A stretch of 11,797 bases of DNA from assembly GCA_003567115.1 (NCBI GenBank), contig PXAP01000326.1, positions 1 through 11,797 of the forward strand. The letters run 5' to 3'. The notes below the pieces were generated by a model, which saw nothing but the letters and a program-made list of their open reading frames with translations, had not been told where the DNA came from and searched no databases. Positions 6,481 through 11,797 of this stretch are shown here, one piece after another. The DNA comes from Bacteroidota bacterium. Its GTDB lineage: Bacteria; Bacteroidota; Bacteroidia; Bacteroidales; PUMT01. Each line of letters opens with the position of its first letter. Within the stretch, counting starts at the first letter, position 1. The position numbers were made by a program, and so were the translations under genes.

Positions 6481-6517
6481 GTTAAATCCATGTCCTCAGG
6501 TCGTGGTCATGTCCTTG

Positions 6518-6540
6518 CAGGGCTTTGCCCGAAAGGCCTG
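6518..6540. other. Hairpin with GGGC-TTT-GCCC core
   Basis: CAGG pairs with CCTG around an inner CTTT/AAAG stem with one mismatch; alternatively GGGC-TTT-GCCC (6520-6530) folds alone. Six T residues follow on the plus strand (6546-6551) after a five-base gap, but nothing on that strand needs ending here. It could instead be leader structure for mgtC on the minus strand. It resembles the core of the palindrome at 7834-7854. Confidence 0.35.
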
Positions 6541-6999
6541 TGTGATTTTTTACTATAAGAATCCATAGATTGTGACAGTCAAGATCTGTGCCTGCAGTCC
6601 GTAAGCCAATAAAGGGGAATAATGCCGGTTTTGTAAAGTAAATTATAACAGGGGGTTAACAAAGCCTTACTATTTTGAACCCGATTTCCTTGATATATTT
6701 TATGGATCAGGATGTATACTATTCTCCTCAGATTTTCTTGTATACCATCCACAATAGCTGCCTATGTGAACTGATTTTATTTGTGAACAGTTGAGGATGT
6801 GCACATTATTTTGTAATTATGCATTATCACATACTGTGGAATATTTCTACAGATGCCACAGTCTGATTGAAAATACCCGGCATATTCTTTGAAAGCTTTG
6901 TTTGGGCTAAGATTAACCTGTGCCATGAAGCCGGTTAAAAAAGGGACATTGGTTTCCGGAAAAAGACCGGAATATTTAATTTCTGCCGCAAGCACCGGT

Positions 7000-7034
7000 T
7001 TTGTATGAAATTTATTGTGAGATAGTTGATTTTG
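7000..7034 (+). promoter_or_regulatory. Weak candidate Bacteroidota promoter for the triple-BON gene
   Basis: TTTG at 7000-7003 and TGATTTTG at 7027-7034, 23 bases apart, resemble the Bacteroidota -33 (TTTG) and -7 (TAnnTTTG) elements with one mismatch. The gene start lies 55 bases downstream. The spacing is at the long end; treat as tentative. Confidence 0.22.
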
Positions 7035-7089
7035 GAATGGTTATGGAGATAGAAAAAAATAATATTAACCACTCTAAAACTTAATTATC

Positions 7090-7755
7090 ATGAGTCCGAC
7101 TTATGAAGAGATCAAAAAACAGGATATTATAGACCAGTTATCCTGGAATAACAGTGTTAATGCTAATGAAGTATACGTCAATGTTCAGGATGATGTTGTC
7201 CGGCTAACAGGGACCGTGCCCACATATGCTTCAAAAATAGCTGCTGAAAAAGATGTATATGAAATTGCAGGGGTAAACAAAGTGGAAAATCATTTGAAAG
7301 TAGAGTTTACTCCCGAAATAACTTTGCCTGCTGATCAGGAGATTACTAAAAACATCGAAGACAAGCTGGTATGGAACAGTCAGATCAACGCTCTGAATGT
7401 CAGTGTAGAAACTAATGATGGTGTGGTTACCCTGTCTGGTGTTGTAGACTCGTACTGGGAAAAAAATCTCGCCGGGGATATAGCCATGCATACCAGCGGT
7501 GTGATAGAAGTAATAAATAATCTTTCGGTAAGCCTCACCAAATCTGTTGTTGATATTGATATTGAAAAGGATATTAAAAACGCCTTCCATCGCACCAGGT
7601 TACCAGGCCGGGAGGAGATTACCGTAAGCGCAAAAGACGGAATTGTCCGGTTAAGTGGTGTTGTTCCCAGTAATTTTGTAAAAAGGGAGGCCTACAATAT
7701 TGCTGTGTATACAGCCGGTGTGGTGGATGTACTGGATGATATTACTGTCGCCTGA
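7090..7755 (+). CDS. Triple BON-domain protein without signal peptide
   Basis: A 221-residue protein made almost entirely of three BON domains, about residues 6-72, 82-150 and 154-220. Each shows the family pattern: helix, strand, then a G/D-V-x-L-x-G-x-V core (DDVVRLTGTV 34-43, DGVVTLSGVV 110-119, DGIVRLSGVV 183-192), a second helix, and a closing GV-x-x-V strand. Unlike the five-BON protein at 2996-4408 it starts straight into the first domain (MSPTYEEIKKQD), with no hydrophobic leader, so a cytoplasmic site is likely. The two share phrases such as SKIAAEK/AKIAAEK and are probably paralogues. BON domains are thought to bind lipids or ligands, and OsmY-type proteins respond to osmotic and stationary-phase stress. 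An HdeD-like gene follows 123 bases downstream and may share its transcript. The ATG is preceded by an AT-rich leader. Confidence 0.88.
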   Translation: MSPTYEEIKKQDIIDQLSWNNSVNANEVYVNVQDDVVRLTGTVPTYASKIAAEKDVYEIAGVNKVENHLKVEFTPEITLPADQEITKNIEDKLVWNSQINALNVSVETNDGVVTLSGVVDSYWEKNLAGDIAMHTSGVIEVINNLSVSLTKSVVDIDIEKDIKNAFHRTRLPGREEITVSAKDGIVRLSGVVPSNFVKREAYNIAVYTAGVVDVLDDITVA

Positions 7756-7833
7756 TGAAGAACATGACTAAAGTGCCGGCAGGTATGGCATGGTGGATGT
7801 AACCGTGCGGGAAATAAAAAAATCTATATGATA

Positions 7834-7854
7834 CCTCGGGGCTCTGCCCCGGGG
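7834..7854. repeat. Strong palindrome, REP-like or terminator
   Basis: CGGGGC-TCT-GCCCCG forms a six-pair stem, extended by a T-G wobble and two more pairs to nine (7834-7842 with 7846-7854). An outer ACCT/AGGT match (7833-7836, 7856-7859) offers an alternative pairing. No T-run follows on either side. It lies between the triple-BON gene and the HdeD gene, 24 bases before the latter. It looks like the interspersed palindromes found in intergenic spaces of Bacteroidota, though copy number cannot be tested from one window. Confidence 0.55.
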
Positions 7855-7878
7855 TAGGTCACTAATAATTATAAAAAT

Positions 7879-8418
7879 ATGATAAACAAGAATTTCAGAA
7901 GTTGGAGGTTGTCTTACGGAAATGGTATCCTGGCAATACTTTTTGGCACTATTGCAATTTTATTTCCCGGGATTACATTAATAGGCCTTGCAATTTATTT
8001 TGCCATAACCCTTTTAGCAGGAGGTATTCTATTAACAATCAGCTCATTGCGGTCAAGGAAAATGCTTCCAAACTGGTCATCGATGCTGCTGGAAGGTGCC
8101 ATCGGAATTTTGATAGGTATTATTATACTGGCAAGGCCGGAGTCTGCCGCAGCTTTTTTTATTGTTATAATGGGGATATGGGCAATGGTTATCGGGTTGA
8201 TTTTTATTATTTCCTATTTTAAATTAAGCCTGCCTGCAATTATAAAACCTTTTCACATGATTATCGGCATACTATCAGTGCTTATCGGATTTATTATTAT
8301 ATTAAATCCCTTCGAAAGTACCCGGGTAATCATTGTTTTAATTGGTATTTATGCCATAGGGTATGGCATTTTTTCAATTATCAATGCCAGAAAAGGATAC
8401 CTGTCCGCCCGTTATTGA
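7879..8418 (+). CDS. HdeD family (DUF308) membrane protein
   Basis: A 179-residue integral membrane protein with six evenly spaced hydrophobic helices, near residues 13-30, 33-54, 68-85, 90-112, 124-142 and 147-168, in three pairs. Each pair repeats the HdeD pattern: 'G-x-x-x-I-x-F-G-x-x-x-I/L-x-P' on the first helix (GNGILAILFGTIAILFPG 14-31, GAIGILIGIIILARPE 73-88, HMIIGILSVLIGFIIILNP 126-144), followed by a glycine-rich second helix ending in a short basic loop. E. coli HdeD contributes to acid resistance at high cell density; the biochemical role is unknown. The gene follows the triple-BON gene and may share its promoter, with a palindrome between them. Charged loops are short, and no extra domain is attached. 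ATG start in an AATATAAAAAT-like context without Shine-Dalgarno. Confidence 0.9.
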   Translation: MINKNFRSWRLSYGNGILAILFGTIAILFPGITLIGLAIYFAITLLAGGILLTISSLRSRKMLPNWSSMLLEGAIGILIGIIILARPESAAAFFIVIMGIWAMVIGLIFIISYFKLSLPAIIKPFHMIIGILSVLIGFIIILNPFESTRVIIVLIGIYAIGYGIFSIINARKGYLSARY

Positions 8419-8473
8419 GAATCAGGCTCACTGTTTTTATGCTGAAACCGGATGAGTATATGAGAAGGGGAAT

Positions 8474-8494
8474 ACGCTCCCGGTCAGCGTTTTT
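8474..8494 (+). terminator. Candidate intrinsic terminator after the HdeD gene
   Basis: ACGCT (8474-8478) pairs with AGCGT (8486-8490) across a seven-base loop, directly followed by a run of five T residues (8490-8494). The stem is short but the arrangement is typical. It would separate the HdeD gene from the DNA repair operon. Confidence 0.4.
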
Positions 8495-8592
8495 ATACCG
8501 GCACGGGATTTGGCCAAAAGATGTCATACCAGGGATGGTTGTGTTGGTTCCATATTTTTCACATTTTGATTATTAATTGAACTTTACAGAAT

Positions 8593-9378
8593 ATGCCCGA
8601 ATTACCTGATGTTGAAATTTTCAGACAGGAGGCAGACAAAGCCCTTGATTCTGTGGTTGAATCGGTTGATACAACGGATACCGGGTTTGTGGATGCAGCA
8701 AAGAACGGCTTAACCAGGCACCTGCCGGGGAATAAATTAAAGAAAACATTGCGGAGGGGTAAGTATCTGTTCCTTTTCACGGAAAAAAAATATGCAGTGG
8801 CAATGCATTTCGGGATGACCGGATATCTTCAATATGCAAATAAAAAATCTGAAACTCCAAAGTATGTGAAATGCATATTTGATCTTGATAACGATCACAG
8901 ACTGTTTTATGTGAGCAAAAGGAAACTGGGCAGTATTGAAATTACCGGTAATGTGGATGAGTTCATAAGGTATCATGATATCGGACCCGATGCCCTTGAA
9001 ATCGGGGAAAAGGATTTTATGGACGCCATTAAAAACAGCAGATCCGGTATCAAAAGTTTCCTCACCAACCAGTCGCTGATATCCGGCATAGGAAATATTT
9101 ATGCAGATGAGATTCTTTTCCAGGCCCGTATTCATCCCAAACAACCCACCGGCCGGTTAAAGGAACCGCAGATTAAGGATATTTATGAGCAGATGGTCAG
9201 AGTGCTGGAAACAGCAATTGAAAAGCATGCTGATACAGATAAATTCCCGGATACTTTTTTACTGCCCCGGCGGAAAGAGGGAGAAGAATGCCCTTCGTGC
9301 GGCGGGGAAATAGAGAAAATCAGGATATCCGGCAGAACGGGTTATTATTGCCCTGATTGCCAGAGTAAAAGTGAATAA
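8593..9378 (+). CDS. mutM: Fpg/Nei-family DNA glycosylase-AP lyase
   Basis: A 261-residue base-excision repair enzyme that removes oxidised purines (or pyrimidines) and cuts the abasic strand. The start MPELPDVE fixes the reading: after removal of Met, the new N-terminal Pro is the nucleophile and E3 the proton donor. K57 in RRGKYLF is the conserved phosphate-contacting lysine. The helix-two-turn-helix motif is SLISGIGNIYADEILFQARI (161-180), with the conserved Asn at 168. A C-terminal zinc finger has four cysteines (C233, C236, C253, C256; spacing 2-16-2), with R248 in the finger turn. HFGMTG (72-77) keeps the void-filling Met. In the region that is DPRRFG in E. coli, this protein has SKRKLG (108-113), replacing Phe by Leu, so lesion preference may differ from classical MutM. 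It leads a tight operon: the PolX start is two bases after its stop. Fpg versus Nei-type specificity cannot be settled here. Confidence 0.9.
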   Translation: MPELPDVEIFRQEADKALDSVVESVDTTDTGFVDAAKNGLTRHLPGNKLKKTLRRGKYLFLFTEKKYAVAMHFGMTGYLQYANKKSETPKYVKCIFDLDNDHRLFYVSKRKLGSIEITGNVDEFIRYHDIGPDALEIGEKDFMDAIKNSRSGIKSFLTNQSLISGIGNIYADEILFQARIHPKQPTGRLKEPQIKDIYEQMVRVLETAIEKHADTDKFPDTFLLPRRKEGEECPSCGGEIEKIRISGRTGYYCPDCQSKSE

Positions 9379-9380
9379 TT

Positions 9381-11102
9381 ATGCCGGTACATAACAAAGA
9401 AATAGCGAAAATACTCAACGAGATAGCTGATCTTCTGGATATCAAGGGTGAAAATGAGTTCAGGGTCCGGTCTTACCGGAATGCGGCACGCACCATATCG
9501 GGGATGACCGAAAGCATTACCCAAATGGCTGATAATAAAAAGCAGATACAATCCATTCCGGGGATCGGGGAGAGCATGGCAGAGAAAATTGAAGAAATTT
9601 CCAGGACCGGCACTATTTCACAACTGGATAAGCTCAGGGATCAGATACCGGCATCGCTGGTTGAGATCATGAAGCTTGAACAAGTTGGGCCGTCGCGGAC
9701 CCGGATATTGAACGAAGAGTTAAACATAGAATCAATTGACGATCTGAAAAAAGCTGCCGAGAAAGGGGAAATTGAAAAGGTGGAAGGATTCGGGAAGAAA
9801 ACCGTTGAAAATATCCTGAGAGAAATAGAGGAATACTCCAAAAAAGGCGGATCAAAAAGGGTTAAGCTGCATGAAGCCGGTGAAGTAATCGGGCCGATGA
9901 TTGACTATCTTGGTAAGAAAATTGATGATGTTACCGTGGCAGGAAGTTACAGAAGAAAAAAAGAAACGGTAGGGGACATTGATATCCTGGGCATAAGTAA
10001 GGATCCCGTAAGGGCGATGGAACATTTCGTTAATTACGAAGAGGTGGAAAGGGTGCTGGCCAAAGGAGAGACCAAAACATCTGTAAAATTGCGTACAGGT
10101 CTGCAGGTTGATCTGAGGATATTTGACAAACAATCCTATGGAGCGGCAATACTCTATTTTACCGGCTCCAAATCCCATAATATCGCACTTCGCAAAATCG
10201 GACAGGAAAAAGATTATAAAATCAATGAATACGGTCTTTACAAAGGAAATAAACGCCTTGCCGGAAAGTCGGAAAAAGAGATCTATGAAAAACTCGGACT
10301 CGGTTATATTGAACCGGAGCTCAGGGAGGACAGGGGAGAGATAGATGCGGCAAAAAAAGGCCTTCTGCCTGATCTTATAACACCCGGTGATATTAAAGGA
10401 GACCTCCAGGCACACACCACTGCAACCGACGGTAAATATTCGCTGGAAGAAATGTCTGAGGCTGCCGAAAAAATGGGATATGAATATTTAGCCATTACTG
10501 ATCATTCCAAAAAAGTTGCCATGGCAGGGGGACTCGATGAAAAAAGACTTGCCGTACAGATCAGGGAGATCGATGAGATGAACCGGAAAATGAAAAACAT
10601 TCGGATACTGAGAGCCGTAGAAGTTGATATTCTGGAAGACGGATCACTTGACCTTCCCGATGAAATCCTGAAAGAGCTCGACCTGGTGGTGTGTGCTGTT
10701 CATTACAACATGAACCTTTCCAAAAGAAAGCAGACCCGGAGAATACTCAGGGCAATGGAAAATCCCTATTTCAATATTCTGGCTCATCCTACCGGCCGGA
10801 TGATCGGGAAAAGAAGCGGCTATGACATGGATATGGAAGAGATCATGAAAGAGGCAAAAAATAAGGGCTGCTTTCTGGAGATCAACAGCAATCCCGACCG
10901 GCTGGATCTGAATGATCAGTATGCAAAACAGGCAAAAGAAATCGGGTTGAAGCTGACGATTTCAACGGATGCACATTACACAGGTAACCTCGAATATATG
11001 AAATATGGAGTGGCGCAGGCAAGAAGGGGATGGCTTGAGAAGGAAGATGTTATCAATACCCGGCCATGGAAGGAGCTTAAAAAGTTATTAAAAAGAAAAT
11101 GA
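9381..11102 (+). CDS. polX: DNA polymerase/3'-5' exonuclease PolX
   Basis: A 573-residue family X repair polymerase that fills short gaps; its C-terminal PHP domain gives metal-dependent 3'-5' exonuclease and AP-processing activity in studied homologues. Parts: the N-terminal 8-kDa helix-hairpin-helix region with IPGIGESMAEKI (59-70) and VEGFGKKTVENI (134-145); the palm with GSYRRKKETVGDID (188-201), catalytic D199 and D201, and third aspartate D244 in QVDLRI; and the YFTGSKSHN segment (259-267). The PHP domain spans about 338-570 with DLQAHTTATDG (341-351, H345 and D350), ITDHS (H375), AVEVD (E414), AVHYN (H441), LAHPT (H469) and STDAH (D530, H532). The set of metal ligands appears complete, so the nuclease should be active. 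Length matches full-size bacterial PolX. It lies two bases after the glycosylase gene and seven before the ligase gene, consistent with one operon for base-excision repair. Confidence 0.95.
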   Translation: MPVHNKEIAKILNEIADLLDIKGENEFRVRSYRNAARTISGMTESITQMADNKKQIQSIPGIGESMAEKIEEISRTGTISQLDKLRDQIPASLVEIMKLEQVGPSRTRILNEELNIESIDDLKKAAEKGEIEKVEGFGKKTVENILREIEEYSKKGGSKRVKLHEAGEVIGPMIDYLGKKIDDVTVAGSYRRKKETVGDIDILGISKDPVRAMEHFVNYEEVERVLAKGETKTSVKLRTGLQVDLRIFDKQSYGAAILYFTGSKSHNIALRKIGQEKDYKINEYGLYKGNKRLAGKSEKEIYEKLGLGYIEPELREDRGEIDAAKKGLLPDLITPGDIKGDLQAHTTATDGKYSLEEMSEAAEKMGYEYLAITDHSKKVAMAGGLDEKRLAVQIREIDEMNRKMKNIRILRAVEVDILEDGSLDLPDEILKELDLVVCAVHYNMNLSKRKQTRRILRAMENPYFNILAHPTGRMIGKRSGYDMDMEEIMKEAKNKGCFLEINSNPDRLDLNDQYAKQAKEIGLKLTISTDAHYTGNLEYMKYGVAQARRGWLEKEDVINTRPWKELKKLLKRK

Positions 11103-11109
11103 TCATTGT

Positions 11110-11797
11110 ATGGGGAAAAATCCTTTTATACATACTCCTTTCCCGGACTTTAAAGATGTGAAAAACATTTCAGAAGAAGAGGCCGGGAAAGAAATTGAAC
11201 AGCTGCGGGAGGCGATTGAATATCATAATTATTGTTATTATGTCAAAAACGACCCTGTTATATCCGATAATAAATATGACCGGCTTTTTAACCGGCTGCT
11301 GAAGCTTGAGGAAAATTTCCCCGGGTTTGAATCTGATCTCTCCCCTACCAGGAAAGTGGGAGCTCCTCCGGTTGATAAAATAAAAAAGAGGGAACATGTT
11401 GCCACCATGCTGAGCCTCAGTTCATCGGATAAGGAAGAGGATGTGCGTGGTTTTGTGAAATTCATAAAAAAGAAAACGGAAGGAGAAAATTCCGAATTTT
11501 TTCTGGAGCCCAAATTCGACGGGCTGTCTGTTGAGGTAGTTTATGATAAGGGACGGTTCAGCTATGGCGCTACCCGTGGTGACGGTAATACAGGTGAGGA
11601 CATCTCTGAAAATGTCAAAACCATCGGGTCGCTGCCTCTGAAATTGAATCCGGGAAGCGGTTTTCCTGATTTTCTTGCTGTACGGGGTGAGATATACATG
11701 AGCAAAGAAGGTTGTCAGCAGCTTAACCGGAAGCGGATAGAGGAGGGCCGTGAACCATTTGCCAATGCCCGTAACGCTGCCGCGGGAATAGTCCGGC
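11110..11797 (+). CDS. ligA: NAD-dependent DNA ligase, N-terminal part (runs off window)
   Basis: The first 229 residues of a LigA-type ligase that seals nicks using NAD+. Visible parts are domain Ia with the NMN-site motif YHNYCYY (38-44) and ISDNKYDRLF (51-60); SPTRKVG (78-84); MLSLSSSDKEED (100-111); the adenylation motif EPKFDG (133-138) with K135 as AMP acceptor; TRGDGNTGEDI (155-165); VRGEIYM (191-197); and FANARNAAAG (217-226). Two traits are unusual. About 20 extra residues precede the domain Ia helix (MGKNPFIHTPFPDFKDVKNI), and the usual 'MLSLDNAF' and 'NPRN' motifs read MLSLSSSD and NARN. This suggests a divergent, perhaps second, LigA rather than the essential copy. The ATG lies seven bases after the PolX stop, with no Shine-Dalgarno. 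OB-fold, zinc finger, HhH and BRCT parts would be beyond the edge, so intactness is unknown. Confidence 0.9.
   Translation, partial: MGKNPFIHTPFPDFKDVKNISEEEAGKEIEQLREAIEYHNYCYYVKNDPVISDNKYDRLFNRLLKLEENFPGFESDLSPTRKVGAPPVDKIKKREHVATMLSLSSSDKEEDVRGFVKFIKKKTEGENSEFFLEPKFDGLSVEVVYDKGRFSYGATRGDGNTGEDISENVKTIGSLPLKLNPGSGFPDFLAVRGEIYMSKEGCQQLNRKRIEEGREPFANARNAAAGIVR

Larger units (their letters stand above)
6454..7089. other. Divergent intergenic region between mgtC and triple-BON genes
   Basis: These 636 bases separate the minus-strand mgtC unit from the plus-strand BON gene and should hold both promoters. Contents: the tandem repeat before mgtC; a hairpin at 6518-6540; an inverted repeat ACTGTGG/CCACAGT at 6833-6839 and 6856-6862; CCGGTTTTGTA twice (6625-6635 and 6995-7005); and TGTATAC twice near 6712 and 6739. 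A minus-strand frame of about 88 codons ending at 6777 lacks an ATG near its upstream end and is not called as a gene. No tRNA or known riboswitch was recognised. Confidence 0.5.

Noticed and set aside
9852..10415. 187-codon antisense open frame inside polX
   Set aside because: It lies wholly across the palm domain of PolX, whose catalytic residues fix the coding strand; it is a shadow of biased codon use.

Overview
The window looks like a moderately AT-rich Bacteroidota chromosome, probably a marine or anaerobic Bacteroidales/Marinilabiliales-type organism. The grounds are AT-rich leaders with no clear Shine-Dalgarno sequence before almost every start, the gene families present, and the protein style. 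This lineage call is inference; there is no rRNA or other decisive marker, and no tRNA, CRISPR array, phage gene or transposase was seen.

Layout, left to right. (1) 2-187: the end of a universal-stress-protein-like gene. (2) 188-630: a non-coding stretch with an exact 28-bp direct repeat whose copies start 200 bp apart. (3) 631-4408, plus strand: a site-2 protease with two CBS domains, a bacterial archaeo-eukaryotic release-factor-like protein (baeRF/Balon type, a probable ribosome hibernation or rescue factor), and an exported protein with five BON domains plus a partial sixth. A GC-rich hairpin overlaps the last stop codon. (4) 4639-5370, plus: a short-chain dehydrogenase. (5) 6453 down to 5768, minus: an MgtC/SapB membrane protein followed by an unrecognised 65-residue protein. 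(6) 7090-8418, plus: a leaderless triple-BON protein and an HdeD/DUF308 six-helix membrane protein, separated by a strong palindrome. (7) 8593-11797, plus: a tight run of Fpg/Nei DNA glycosylase, family X polymerase PolX with a PHP nuclease domain, and the first 229 residues of an NAD-dependent DNA ligase that runs off the window.

The genes read as a stress and dormancy neighbourhood: stress protein, membrane protease with nucleotide-sensing CBS domains, ribosome-hibernation candidate, envelope BON proteins, MgtC and HdeD, then a compact base-excision repair cassette covering lesion removal, gap filling and nick sealing. Each family is known. The unusual part is the combination, above all the glycosylase-polymerase-ligase operon and the Balon-like protein directly behind a CBS site-2 protease. 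Co-function is inferred from gene order only.
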